Both the position numbers and the translations under genes were made by a program. The notes beneath the pieces were generated by a model, which was given only the letters and a program-made list of their open reading frames with translations, was not told the origin of the DNA and did no database searches. From positions 18,910 through 82,909 of the forward strand of contig CAYXBA010000016.1 of the NCBI GenBank assembly GCA_964463135.1: a stretch of DNA of 64,000 nucleotides, in the 5' to 3' direction. The stretch comes from UBA6898 sp964463135 (GTDB taxonomy: Bacteria > Nitrospirota > Thermodesulfovibrionia > Thermodesulfovibrionales > UBA6898). Positions 15,566 to 26,000 of this stretch are shown in pieces (positions within the stretch are counted from its first letter, which is position 1; each line of letters begins with the position of its first letter).

Positions 15566-16537
15566 TTAATTCCAGATCTCAAGACCCTTGAGCAACGCCC
15601 TGAGTCCTGCGAATGACAATAGTCCGATGACCATATACCGGATCGCTGCCGGTTTTGTCTTTGCCAGTATCTTTACGCCGACGATCGAGCCGAGCATGAT
15701 CCCGATGATCGAGGGGACGACCATCATCGGCAGCACTGCGCCGTTGTTCACATAGATCCAGGCAGCAGAGGTGTCGGTGATCGAGAGCAGGAACTTGCTC
15801 GTTGCGACCGAGACCTTTAGAGGTGCGCCCATCATCAGGTTCAGGACCGGCACATTTGCCCAGCCTGCGCCAAGGCCGAACATGCCTGCCATGACGCCGA
15901 TGATGATGAAGGTTGCGAGGCCCTGGGGCGTCCGGTGTATCTGCCAGTTGATGTTCTCGCCCAGGGAAGGTTCGTAATATACGCCGCTGATCCGAAGGGC
16001 AGTCGAGAGATTGTCGGGCTTCTGCACATCAGGATACTCTGACTTTTTTGCCATGAGCATGATTGCCACGATGCCGAGGATCGTGCCGCCGAGTGCGATA
16101 TTGACCACCTTTGCAGGCAGCGCAAGACCGATCATGGCGCCGACTATGGCGCAGGACGATGCAATGAGTGCTACGGGCAGGGCCAGTCTGAGATCTGCCA
16201 TTCCCTTCTTGAGCAGACCCGGGCCTGCCGCAAGAGCGCCGGCAAGTGCGACCAGAAGTCCGGCGCCTCTTACAAAGTCAATATGAAAGGGAAAGAACCC
16301 TCCGATGATAGGGACAAAGAGAACTCCTCCCCCTACGCCGCCTAATACTGCTACGATACCGAGAACAAACGTTACGACAAAAAGAAGCAGAGGCCACCCC
16401 CACCACGGCATGGATGACGCTGTTGCGGCCGGCGCTGCTGCAACCGGCTCAGTTGATGCCATGACAGATCCTGCCATTGCAAGAAAACCTGCAATAACAA
16501 GAAGTAATAGCATTACCTTAATGTTGTGCTTTACCAT
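15566..16537 (-). CDS. TSUP (TauE/SafE) family anion permease with signal-like N-terminus
   Basis: A polytopic permease of about 323 residues. The TSUP repeat signatures are GVGGGVLFVPIIGGFF in the first half and GLGAGWANVPVLNLMMGAP in the second. AAGGAGG lies just before the ATG at 16537, so I use this start rather than the ATG at 16558. The first 27 residues resemble a cleavable signal peptide (ending MAGSVMA) followed by an Ala/Pro-rich stretch, which is unusual for a permease. The gene directly follows a GntR/UTRA regulator and precedes a three-helix partner and a USP. Confidence 0.9.
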   Translation of the reverse strand: MVKHNIKVMLLLLVIAGFLAMAGSVMASTEPVAAAPAATASSMPWWGWPLLLFVVTFVLGIVAVLGGVGGGVLFVPIIGGFFPFHIDFVRGAGLLVALAGALAAGPGLLKKGMADLRLALPVALIASSCAIVGAMIGLALPAKVVNIALGGTILGIVAIMLMAKKSEYPDVQKPDNLSTALRISGVYYEPSLGENINWQIHRTPQGLATFIIIGVMAGMFGLGAGWANVPVLNLMMGAPLKVSVATSKFLLSITDTSAAWIYVNNGAVLPMMVVPSIIGIMLGSIVGVKILAKTKPAAIRYMVIGLLSFAGLRALLKGLEIWN

Positions 16538-16563
16538 TGATCCTTCCTCCTTTTTCATGATTA

Positions 16564-17325
16564 TTATCTGATCCTTTCAAATTCCGTCTGGAATTTGTAT
16601 CTGTCGCTGCGACCGATAAAGCGGGTGTATCCAACCGGTGTGCTGTCTGAACTGAGCAATAGCCTGTGAACGGCCAGGGCAGGTACGCCGGGCTGAATGT
16701 CGAGATATTTTGCCGAGCTCTCGTCAACGTTCAGGATCTCGACGGTCTGGATCATCTTGAATATCTTCATGATCCCCTTCTCCTGCAATAGGGAGTAGAG
16801 CGATGCGTTAATAATGTCGATCTCCTCCATGTCAGGGAGCATATGAAAGGGAACGTAGGACTCATCCAGATAAGCAGGGTTGCTGTTCACCATGCGCCTG
16901 CAGAGGAACTGATAGATCAGGTCATCGGTCCTGAGGTAAGCCTTTACATCTGAGGGAGGGGTGATGGTGCCTTTGAAGAGCAGTTCTTTGGTGACCTTGA
17001 CCTCTTTGCCGAACATCTCTTCAGTAAAGCGGGTCTTCATGGCAAGACCGACAACAGGCATTACGCTCGTGACGAAAGTTCCTTTGCCCTGGACCTTCAT
17101 GAGGTATCCATCGGACGAAAGGTTGTTGATAGCCTGCCTGACCGTGATCTTGCTCACCTGATACTGCCTGCAGAGCTCATCCTCTGAGGGGATCTTCTTG
17201 TCAAGCCCCCATTTGCCGGAGCTTATTTCTTCGAGGAATATGCGGGTAAGCTGAATATAGAGCTTTTCCTGGTTATACCTGTCTACTGTTTTATTTTGTA
17301 ACGCATGTGTTGCATCGTGTAACAT
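16564..17325 (-). CDS. GntR-family transcriptional regulator (HutC/UTRA type)
   Basis: This 253-residue protein has an N-terminal winged helix (about 20-90) with KIPSEDELCRQYQVSKITVRQAI and GKGTFV, both classic GntR features. The C-terminal UTRA ligand-binding domain (about 110-250) ends PALAVHRLLLSSDSTPVGYTR. UTRA regulators respond to small molecules and usually repress neighbouring transport or catabolic genes. It is the first gene of the TSUP-membrane partner-USP operon and is divergent from the MacA-like gene, so it probably controls one or both. The effector is unknown. Confidence 0.92.
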   Translation of the reverse strand: MLHDATHALQNKTVDRYNQEKLYIQLTRIFLEEISSGKWGLDKKIPSEDELCRQYQVSKITVRQAINNLSSDGYLMKVQGKGTFVTSVMPVVGLAMKTRFTEEMFGKEVKVTKELLFKGTITPPSDVKAYLRTDDLIYQFLCRRMVNSNPAYLDESYVPFHMLPDMEEIDIINASLYSLLQEKGIMKIFKMIQTVEILNVDESSAKYLDIQPGVPALAVHRLLLSSDSTPVGYTRFIGRSDRYKFQTEFERIR

Positions 17326-17327
17326 GA

Positions 17328-17359
17328 TGACATATTATTATAATGTTATGATGATGTCA
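17328..17359. promoter_or_regulatory. Candidate GntR operator in the divergent gap
   Basis: An imperfect dyad with outer arms TGACAT (17328-17333) and ATGTCA (17354-17359) encloses an AT-rich near-palindrome CATATTATTATAATG (17331-17345). It lies immediately upstream of the GntR gene, where autoregulation is common. The rest of the 142-bp gap is AT-rich without further clear sites. Confidence 0.35.
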
Positions 17360-17467
17360 AGAGATATTTTTTCTATATAAAAAAAAGATCATAAGGTATG
17401 ATATTAGCTATATGTATTTGGGCGATAACCTGCCTGAATAAAAGGACTTTTTGGCACAAAGTGATAA

Positions 17468-18718
17468 ATGGGAGATAACGTGATCCGCAATAAAAAGAAA
17501 TTATTCTGGCTCATTCTGCTGGTCTGCATTATCCTGGCCTTTGTCATTTACAGGGCTACTGTACGAGGCGTTCAGGTGAACGGGTATCTGGTGAAGAAGA
17601 AAGACCTGGTAATAAGCGTTACCGGCACCTCAACAGGAACGATCAAGGCTGACAACGAAGTGAAGTTGTCTGCCCAGAGGATCGGCAGGATATCGCGGCT
17701 TGCGGTGGAAGAGGGTTCAGAGGTCGCTGCAGGCGGCAGCATAGCAGAACTGGAATCCGATGAGGTGCAGCAGAGGCTTCTGCTTGCATCTGCATCGATG
17801 CAGCGGATGGCTGCCCAGCTCGATGCCCTGAAACTCGGCCTGGCTTCCTTCAAGGCAGATGTTGAGGCGAATATCAACAAGGCCAGGGCTGTTCTTGATG
17901 AGGCGGAAGCGCGGCTGAAACGCTATCAGGAACTCAAGGACAAGGGATTTGTATCGCAGAGCGATCTTGAGGTCGTGAAGAGGGAGCATGACGTTGCAAA
18001 GGCCTCCTCAATGGCAGCCATCGCAGCGCGTGAGCAGATCAGGGCGCGTGAGGAAGAGATAAAGGCCCAGGCAGCGGCAGTGGAGCAGTCACGGCGGGAA
18101 TACAACCTGGCAAAGATCATGTTCGATTATTCCTTTATAAAGTCGCCTATTGCCGGTGTTGTGACAGCCAGGCCGGTGAAAGTTGCCGAGACAGTACCCG
18201 TAGGCGCTCTCATAGCTTCTGTTGTTGCAACAGATTCTCTGTATATCGAGGCCTTCATTGATGAGGCAGATGCGGCGAAGATCGCGATCGGGCAGCAGGT
18301 GCATGTGACCATGGATGCGTATTCTGGAACAGTGATGAAGGGTGAGGTCTATATGCTGTCACCTGTTGTGCTCGGAAATAAGCAGGAGGCCCGGACGTTC
18401 GAGGCGAGGGTCCGGCTCCTTGACAAGAATATAAAGACGAAGCCGGGCATGTCGGCCGATGTCGAGGTGATCGTATCCAGAAAGGAGCATGTGCTGATCA
18501 TCCCGTCCCAGGCAATCATAGAGAGGAATGAAGCCAAATATGTATATGTGGCAAACAGGAACAGGGCGGTCCTCAGGCAGATAAGGACAGGGCAGTTCAA
18601 CTGGAGCTATACCGAGGTGACCGAAGGGCTGCAGGAGGGGGATACGATCATCACCAACCCTGACGTTCCGGGTCTGAAGGACCGGTCCCGGATCACGGTC
18701 CTTGTCACGGATAAATGA
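17468..18718 (+). CDS. Periplasmic adaptor of an ABC exporter (MacA/HlyD-like)
   Basis: This 416-residue protein has one N-terminal membrane anchor (about residues 12-28). A split biotinyl-lipoyl domain flanks a long coiled-coil hairpin (about 95-205). A beta-barrel region (GMSADVEVIV) and a membrane-proximal domain follow. GGGAG sits five bases before a GTG at 17480, which may be the true start. It overlaps the following ABC ATPase by 4 nt (ATGA). Together with the ATPase and permease it forms a MacAB-type tripartite export system to the outer membrane. Substrate is unknown. Confidence 0.9.
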   Translation: MGDNVIRNKKKLFWLILLVCIILAFVIYRATVRGVQVNGYLVKKKDLVISVTGTSTGTIKADNEVKLSAQRIGRISRLAVEEGSEVAAGGSIAELESDEVQQRLLLASASMQRMAAQLDALKLGLASFKADVEANINKARAVLDEAEARLKRYQELKDKGFVSQSDLEVVKREHDVAKASSMAAIAAREQIRAREEEIKAQAAAVEQSRREYNLAKIMFDYSFIKSPIAGVVTARPVKVAETVPVGALIASVVATDSLYIEAFIDEADAAKIAIGQQVHVTMDAYSGTVMKGEVYMLSPVVLGNKQEARTFEARVRLLDKNIKTKPGMSADVEVIVSRKEHVLIIPSQAIIERNEAKYVYVANRNRAVLRQIRTGQFNWSYTEVTEGLQEGDTIITNPDVPGLKDRSRITVLVTDK

Positions 18719-19386
18719 TCGAACTGAAGGACATATACCGGTCCTATCAGCTCCCCACGATCACGGTTGATGTCTTAAAGGGGATCAATCTTGAGGCGGT
18801 GCAGGGGGATTTTATCGCGATCATGGGACCTTCAGGATCAGGCAAATCGACCCTCCTCAATATTCTCGGCTGTCTGGACAGACCGACCTCAGGCCGTTAT
18901 CTCCTCGACAACATTGATGTCTCCACCAAGAACGACAATGAGTTGGCAGAGATCAGGAACCGGTCACTTGGTTTTGTGTTCCAGAGCTTCAATCTCCTGC
19001 CCCGTCTTCCGGCCTGGAAGAATGTGGAACTGCCTCTCCTGTACAGCGGCGTTGAACCGAAGATCAGGAAGCAGAAGGCGGTCGAGATGCTGGGACGCAT
19101 GGGGCTTGGCGGCCGGGCGGACCACAGGCCGAACGAGCTTTCAGGCGGCGAGCAGCAGCGTGTGGCCATAGCGCGTGCGCTGATCAACAGCCCGGTCATC
19201 ATCCTTGCGGACGAACCGACCGGCAACCTGGACAGCAGGGTCGGCAGGGAGATCATGGAGATCTTCGCAGAACTGAACCATGGCGGCGTAACCATCATCC
19301 TGGTCACCCATGAGACCGAGATAGCCGGGTACGCAAAGAGGGTCATCACCATGCGCGACGGAGTGTGCTACAGTGGAAGCGCGTGA
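18715..19386 (+). CDS. ABC transporter ATPase (MacB/LolD type)
   Basis: A 223-residue ATPase with Walker A GPSGSGKSTLLNIL, a Q loop in FVFQSFNLLPRL, signature LSGGEQQRVAIARAL, Walker B VIILADEPTGNLDS and switch His in LVTHE. The size and sequence fit the MacB/LolD/FtsE subgroup of lipoprotein, macrolide and peptide exporters. It overlaps the adaptor gene by 4 nt and the permease gene by 14 nt, so the three subunits are co-translated. Confidence 0.95.
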   Translation: MIELKDIYRSYQLPTITVDVLKGINLEAVQGDFIAIMGPSGSGKSTLLNILGCLDRPTSGRYLLDNIDVSTKNDNELAEIRNRSLGFVFQSFNLLPRLPAWKNVELPLLYSGVEPKIRKQKAVEMLGRMGLGGRADHRPNELSGGEQQRVAIARALINSPVIILADEPTGNLDSRVGREIMEIFAELNHGGVTIILVTHETEIAGYAKRVITMRDGVCYSGSA

Positions 19387-20581
19387 GGTCCTGAGCCTCT
19401 CGAAGGACGCATTGATGGGCAACAAGATGCGTTCGCTGCTCACCATGCTCGGCGTGATCATCGGTGTTGCCTCTGTCATCATGCTGGTTGCCATAGGCGC
19501 AGGTGCCAAGACGTACATCAGCCGCGAACTCGGCAATCTCGGGACAAATATCCTCATCGTCGTACCGGGCAAGACCTCCACGAAAGGGGGGTTTCATCCT
19601 CCTACGGCAAGCACGGTACGCAAGCTTGTGTATGATGATGCCATAATTCTCAAGAAACGGGCGCGCCATATTGCGGACGCAGTGCCGCTGATCCTTGGCT
19701 CCTCAAAGATCAAATATCTCAATCAGAGCAGGGACAACAATGTGGTCGGGTGTACAGAGACCTATTTCGACCTGAGGAACCTCTCGGTCGAATCAGGCAG
19801 ATTTCTCGATAAAGCCGACGTTGATGCCAAGAGAAAGGTCTGCATACTTGGCAGGACCGTTAAGCGGGACCTTTTTAGCGATAAGAACGCGCTCGGCGCT
19901 GTGGTGAGCATCGGCGACGGCAAATACCGGGTGATCGGCGTCATGGCAAAGAAAGGGGTCACCCTCGGTATCGATTTTGACGATATCGTTTTTATACCGA
20001 CCAGGACCGCGCAGGAGCTTTTTGATACGGACAGTCTTTTTAACATAACGATTAAGGTGAAGTCCGCTGCAGAGATAGAGCCTGCCATAGAAGAGGTGCG
20101 CCAGATCCTGATCAAACGCCATGCGAACAGGGAGGACTTTACGGTCATGAGCCAGGATGAGATGCTGGGCGTCATGAACAAGGTGCTGGGCGTGATGACT
20201 GCCGTGCTTGCAGGGATCGCAGCGATATCGCTGCTCGTGGGCGGCATCGGCATCATGAACATCATGCTGGTGTCGGTGCGCGAACGGACCCGCGAGATCG
20301 GCATCAGAAAGGCGCTCGGTGCAAAGAACAGGGACATCCTCATCCAGTTCCTTGCGGAGTCGGTTACCCTCAGCCTTATCGGCGGTCTTGGCGGCGTACT
20401 CTTTGGCGGCATGGTGTCGCTCGGATTTCAGTTCTTTATCCCCGCCCTGCCGATGGAGATATCGTGGTGGTCGGTACTGCTTGCCTTTTTCTTCTCTGCA
20501 TCGGTAGGCGTATTCTTCGGCGTTTATCCTGCACGCAAGGCATCTCTGTACGATCCGATCGTGGCGCTCAGATATGAATGA
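19373..20581 (+). CDS. ABC transporter permease (MacB/FtsX type)
   Basis: This 402-residue protein begins at a GTG inside the ATPase gene. The topology is typical of MacB: one membrane helix near residues 22-42, a large periplasmic domain (about 45-275), then three helices (about 280-300, 325-350 and 365-390). Conserved motifs are MLGVIIGVASVIMLVAIG near the N-terminus, RERTREIGIRKALGA in the cytoplasmic loop and YPARKASLYDPI at the end. Unlike E. coli MacB, the ATPase is encoded separately. The downstream GlnD gene overlaps its end by 8 nt. Confidence 0.93.
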   Translation: MEAREVLSLSKDALMGNKMRSLLTMLGVIIGVASVIMLVAIGAGAKTYISRELGNLGTNILIVVPGKTSTKGGFHPPTASTVRKLVYDDAIILKKRARHIADAVPLILGSSKIKYLNQSRDNNVVGCTETYFDLRNLSVESGRFLDKADVDAKRKVCILGRTVKRDLFSDKNALGAVVSIGDGKYRVIGVMAKKGVTLGIDFDDIVFIPTRTAQELFDTDSLFNITIKVKSAAEIEPAIEEVRQILIKRHANREDFTVMSQDEMLGVMNKVLGVMTAVLAGIAAISLLVGGIGIMNIMLVSVRERTREIGIRKALGAKNRDILIQFLAESVTLSLIGGLGGVLFGGMVSLGFQFFIPALPMEISWWSVLLAFFFSASVGVFFGVYPARKASLYDPIVALRYE

Positions 20582-23051
20582 TACAGTCCTGACAGAGATC
20601 GAAGCCTGGATGCAGCAGGGCCTTTGGGGAAGGCAGCTGGCTGAAAAATATACATCCTCTGTGGATGCGAAGATCGTTGATATATTCAATGCAGCTGCGG
20701 ATGACCCTGACCTGCTTCTGGTGGCTGTCGGCGGGTATGGCAGAAGGGAACTTGCACCGTTCTCGGACATTGATATCATGTTCCTCACAGCGAGCGGCAG
20801 GAATTCCGGTGCGGCGGAGAAGGTCCTGTACAGGCTCTGGGACGAAGGGCTCGATATCAGCCACTCCTTCAGAACACTGAAGGACTGCGTTGAGGAGGCC
20901 TTCCGGGACATCCGGACCAGGACCACGCTGCTTGAGGCGCGTTATCTCGCAGGGAACAGGCGGCTCTACGAGGCATTTCATAACGAGGTCTATCCTGCTG
21001 TTGCATACCGGAAGCAGAAACAGTTCGTCGCTGAAAAGCTTAAGGAACGGGAAAAACGACATATCAGCACCGGTGACTCGGTCTATCTTCTTGAGCCGCA
21101 GGTCAAGGAAGGCGACGGCGGTCTGCGGGACATCCATGCCGTGCTCTGGCTGTCGAGGGTCGTCTTCAGGATCGGGGACCTTGCCGGTCTGTCCGCAGTG
21201 CTGTCCGGCCATGACCTTAAGCGCTTTCTTGATGCCTATGATTTCATGATCCAGACCCGGTACTGCCTCCATTGTGAAAGTAAGCGGCTGAACGATATCC
21301 TCTCCTTTGAATATCAGCGGGCAGTTGCGGTGCGTCTGGGGTTTCACGATTCGGACAAGTTCAGCGGTGCCGAGCGCATGATGCGCTACTATTACCTGAA
21401 GGGCAGGGTCATCCGCGACATATCGCATGCGGTCATTGTCCGCTGCAGCAGGCAGTATGCACCGCTCTTCAGGGATTTTACGAAGAAGAAGATCACGGAG
21501 GACTTTTCCCTGTCTGGCGGGAAGCTGATCGCCAGGAATGAGACCGTCTTTGCCGGGCATGCGGAAAAGATCATGGAGGCCTTTTATCATGCGTCGAGAA
21601 CGGACAGGAAGTTCAGCAACAGGCTGCGTGAGCTGATACGGGAGAGTCTGCCGCGCATCAACAGGCGTACGAGGAGTATTCCTGCGGCGGTCCATTATTT
21701 CCGCGAGATCATGAAGGGTGGTCGTGTGTATGAAACGCTTAGAGAGATGCATGAGAGCGGCGTGCTCGGCAGGTTCATCCCGGAGTTCGGCGCACTGCGC
21801 TCACTGGTCGTGCATGAAGCCTATCATCTATACACTGTGGACGAACATACGCTTCTGGCGATCAGGAATCTGGAGCGGCTCAGGACCACGACCGTGAAAA
21901 GCCTTGAAGCACTGAAAGAGATCATGCAGAGCATGGAGCGGGTCGATGTGCTTTTTCTCTCTATCCTTTTTCATGATATCGGCAAGGCAGTGGGACGGCA
22001 TCACGAAGAGGAGGGATATAAAAGGCTCAAGTCCATCATGGAGCGGCTGCATATGCCGCTGGACAAAAGGCTCAGGATCGAGTTCCTGGTGAGAAACCAC
22101 GTCCTGATGTCGCGGATAGCCATGACGCGGGAGATCGATGATCCTGAGGTGATCGCCTCATTTGCCGACGCGGTCGGCGACCGGGAGAACCTCAAGGCTA
22201 TCTATCTTATTACCTATGCCGACATGTCTGCGGTGAACCCAAAATTCTGGAATGCATGGAAGTCGTCCCTCCTGGGCGAACTGTATGAGAGGACCTCCCG
22301 CCATCTCTCAGGAGTTGCAGGAGAGGCAAAGAGCCATGATGCTGCAGTCCTTTTCCCGAACAGCGCAGAAAAGCAGCATCAGCTCTCCCTGTTCCTTGAT
22401 GCCATGCCTGACCGGTATCTGCTCTCGACGACCGATGCACGGCTGAAAGAGGATTTTCTGCTCCATCAGGCGGCTTCAGCCCGGGGCGCGGCAGTGCGCA
22501 TCGATGTCACGCCCGAAGGCATTGCCGAGATCGTCATCTGCGCATCGGATGCTCCTGGTCTCTTCGCACGGATCGTCGGTTTTCTTTCCATGAAAAGATT
22601 AAATATTGTTCACGGAAGGATATATACTGGAAAGAACGGAATTGTTATTGATAAAATTGCAGTCTCGAACTGGAAGGACGTCTGGTGGGAAGGACTTGAG
22701 CAGGACATAACCGGCGGCCTTGAAGATGCCGTGATGAAACGGAAGCAGATACAGCTGGCCAGCCAGAACCAGCAGGAAGCGCACGGGCTGTTCAGCGCCT
22801 TTGTCGAGATCGACAATGAATCATCAGACCTCTTCACGCTGGTGGAGATCTTTTCCCCGGACAGGACAGGATTGCTGTTCGAAATATCCGAGATGTTTTA
22901 CCAGAAAGGAGTGGGCGTTGTTTCTGCCCGCATCAATACAGAGGCCGGCGTTGCGCAGGACATTTTCTCTGTCTGTTCCGGCGGACGTAAGCTCGATTAT
23001 GAGAAGGCGCTGGAGCTCCTGAGAAATCTATGGCATATACTCAAACACTGA
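20574..23051 (+). CDS. glnD: GlnD-family bifunctional PII uridylyltransferase / uridylyl-removing enzyme
   Basis: This 825-residue protein has the GlnD domain order. The nucleotidyltransferase has GGYGRRELAPFSDID at 53-67, with D65/D67 as metal ligands. A helical linker is followed by an HD phosphohydrolase domain with H467/D468 in LFHDIGKAVGRHHEEEG. Two C-terminal ACT domains are at about 655-735 and 750-820 (RTGLLFEISEMFYQ). The enzyme modifies and demodifies the PII signal protein according to glutamine level. No glnB, glnA or amtB lies nearby. It overlaps both the ABC permease and TamB genes, so expression is tied to envelope genes, an unexpected setting. Confidence 0.93.
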   Translation: MNDTVLTEIEAWMQQGLWGRQLAEKYTSSVDAKIVDIFNAAADDPDLLLVAVGGYGRRELAPFSDIDIMFLTASGRNSGAAEKVLYRLWDEGLDISHSFRTLKDCVEEAFRDIRTRTTLLEARYLAGNRRLYEAFHNEVYPAVAYRKQKQFVAEKLKEREKRHISTGDSVYLLEPQVKEGDGGLRDIHAVLWLSRVVFRIGDLAGLSAVLSGHDLKRFLDAYDFMIQTRYCLHCESKRLNDILSFEYQRAVAVRLGFHDSDKFSGAERMMRYYYLKGRVIRDISHAVIVRCSRQYAPLFRDFTKKKITEDFSLSGGKLIARNETVFAGHAEKIMEAFYHASRTDRKFSNRLRELIRESLPRINRRTRSIPAAVHYFREIMKGGRVYETLREMHESGVLGRFIPEFGALRSLVVHEAYHLYTVDEHTLLAIRNLERLRTTTVKSLEALKEIMQSMERVDVLFLSILFHDIGKAVGRHHEEEGYKRLKSIMERLHMPLDKRLRIEFLVRNHVLMSRIAMTREIDDPEVIASFADAVGDRENLKAIYLITYADMSAVNPKFWNAWKSSLLGELYERTSRHLSGVAGEAKSHDAAVLFPNSAEKQHQLSLFLDAMPDRYLLSTTDARLKEDFLLHQAASARGAAVRIDVTPEGIAEIVICASDAPGLFARIVGFLSMKRLNIVHGRIYTGKNGIVIDKIAVSNWKDVWWEGLEQDITGGLEDAVMKRKQIQLASQNQQEAHGLFSAFVEIDNESSDLFTLVEIFSPDRTGLLFEISEMFYQKGVGVVSARINTEAGVAQDIFSVCSGGRKLDYEKALELLRNLWHILKH

Positions 23052-26000
23052 AAAAATATCCGCGTCTTATCGCCTTTGCCCTGGCGGTCATAGTTCTGGC
23101 CGTTGTGCTCAGGGGGCCTCATATTTCGAATGCGCTTAAAAAGGTGATCCTTCCCGAGCTGGAAAACGCGACCGGGAAAAGGGTGATCGCGCAGAAGATC
23201 TATATCAATATCTTCCCCCTCTTCATGGAAGCGAAGGAACTCAAGGTCTTTGACGAGGACGGCAACAGGGTCCTCCGTGCCAAAAGGGTCAAGGCCTATC
23301 TCGATATTTCAGGGCTCTTCAGCAGGTCATTAATCATCCGGAGGCTCGTGATCAGGGAGCCGGTCATTGCTGCAGATCAGGAGCAGGCCGAGTCGCTGGT
23401 AAGGCATGTCCAGGACTATCTTGCAAAAACACGCAAGGACAGCCTGAAAGTAAAGGTCATTGCACTGGAAGTACAGCAGGGAACCGCAAACCTCAGTTCC
23501 CCCAAGCTCAAGACGGAACTGGGTGTCACCGGACTCAGCGGGGAAGTCATACTGAACGAGACGCAGCGGGTCCGCGTTGACGCCAACAGCGTTGCGGTGC
23601 GCAGAGAGGGTCTGCCGGAACTTACCGGGGCCATTTCCGCCCTGATGCTGATCAAAGGTGAAGCGGTCTCGGTCCGGAAGCTGTCGGTAACAACACATGG
23701 CTCGCAGGTCACGGCAGAGGGCGATGCAGCACCGGGACAGGCCAGCCTGAAGACCACTGCTACGGTCCTTGTCTCTTCCCTCAAAGAACTTTTCGGCCTC
23801 GAAAAGTCTGGAGAAGGGAAGATCAGCATGAGCGGCATGGTGCAGTACGCAAAGGAAAATACGACGCTGGACCTTTCTCTTGCCGGGAACTTTTATCTTG
23901 AGACCCTGATGGAACTCCTGAAGGTCCATGAGAAGCTTGAGGGCCTGATAGAGTTCAAGGGCCAGGTTAAGGGACCGCTCAGTGATCTCACTGCCAAAGG
24001 CACGGCCACGATGACGAACGGCAATTTGTATCACGTTGCGATCGACCGGCTTGCCTGCAGGGTTGACTATGCAAAGGGGACCATGAGTTTTCTTGACGGT
24101 AACGGGCTGCTGTACCGCGGCCGCGCAACAGCATCTGCATCCATAGCCCTGCCGACCGTAAACCATTTTACCCTTGCCGTCGATTTCCATGATGCTGACA
24201 GCAAGCCTCTCTTTGCGCTGATCGGCTGGGACCCGGGTGTGCCTGCCGGAAAAGTGACCGGCACGCTCCATCATGCCGGTCACACGTTCGCTCCCAAGGG
24301 TGTGTTTGACTATGCCGCCGTTGAGACCGGGAAAGACATACTCGGCAGGGTGAAGAAAATGACCGGTTCCTATGATCTTGAAGGCGATATATTGTCACTT
24401 TCAGACCTCAGGGTAAAGACCGAAAAGTCTGAAGCTGTTGCCGGGGGCAGGATCGATCTCAAGAATAAGACGCTGGATATGCCGGTCACTATGAAGACGC
24501 TTGACCTGCACGAAGTAACTACGCCGTACTATGAGCCTTTAACGGGTGAGGGCGAGTTTACCGGAAAGGTGACCGGGGTCTTCCATGATCCGGTGATAAG
24601 CGGAAAAGCCAGGATCGTGCATGCCACTCTTGAAGGCTATCCGGCAGAAACGATCACTGCTGATCTGGTCTATCGCAGGCACCTGCTTCAGCTGAAGGAC
24701 CTTGTCGCGGGTGACAAGGAGGGGAGCGCGCAGGTTTCCGGGAACATTGCCTTCAAGGATGCAAAGACCCTGTTCGATGTTGCGCGCCCTACCTGGGGAC
24801 TTCGGGCAGTGCTGAAGAATATCGCGAGCGAGAGGTTCGTAAAGATTTTTTTCCCCCGCTATGCCGGCAGCGGACGATTTTCTGCAACAGCGAAGCTGGA
24901 AGGTTTCGGCAAGCTGCCAGAGGTAACTGCAGAAGTATCGCTTGGGACGGGAACTGTTTACGATATCCCTGTCAGTTCTGCTGCATTTGATTTCCGGTAT
25001 GCTGCATCAAAGATCGATTTCAGGCGCATGACAGTGAAACAGGGCGAGTCTGCTGTCCATGGCGATATGACGATCTACCCGGATGAAACATTCTCCTTCA
25101 AGGCATCGTCTGAACGGATCAGGCTGAGCGATATCATTCAGCGGCCGCTCCAGGGAGAGGTGATCGCAAGTCTGACGTCTGAGGGCCGGGGCACCTTTGA
25201 TAATCCTACCCTGTCTGTTGATGCCCGGATGATCGAGGGCACGCTCAAGGGGAAACCGGTCGGCAAAGGACTGATCACTGTCTCGCTGAAAGACAGGGAG
25301 TTCGCGGCCAAGGCAAAGCTCCTGAATGACCGCATCACCATCTCGGCAAAGGGCAGGACAGACGGCATCATGCCCTGGGAGGCTTCTGCTGATTTTCAGT
25401 CAGGCAGATATGATTTTCTCATAACGTCCGTAATGAAGGACGTCCCTGAGGATCTTATCCTGAATCTCAATGGTTCGGTTTCCCTTCAGGGCACGCGCAA
25501 CCATGTTGCAGGATCAGCGTTGATCAAACATGTCGTGCTTTCGATGTACGGGTACAGTTTTTCGAATGAGGAAGAGATCGCTCTTGACCTGAAAGACAGG
25601 GAGCTGTCTCTGGGGAGGATCGCGTTGCGGAGCGGCAACACGGTCCTTCGGGCAGGTGGCAGCATTGCGTTCGGCAAGAGCTACAATCTGTCTCTTGAAG
25701 GCAGTTCTGCTCTTTCCCCCTTCAAGAGCTTTTCTGCAAGGCTCGGAACGCTTAAGGGCGATGCGGTCTTTGTGATCGGTATCAGCGGCGATTGGGAAGC
25801 TCCGAAGGTGAACGGCGGCATCAGTCTTGAGAACGGCGCCATCGGACTGAAGGACTACCCGTCGTACCGTATCAGTGACCTCAGGGGATATCTGTATCTG
25901 GACAACGACCGGGTCGTACTGCAGGATTTGAAAGGCAAGCTGGGCGGCGGCGATATCGATCTGTCCGGCATCTTGTATCTGAAGAAGTTCGTCTTTTCGC

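Noticed and set aside
17452..17470. TTGGCAC before the MacA-like gene as a sigma-54 promoter
   Set aside because: No GC at the -12 spacing, and it is too close to the start codon.
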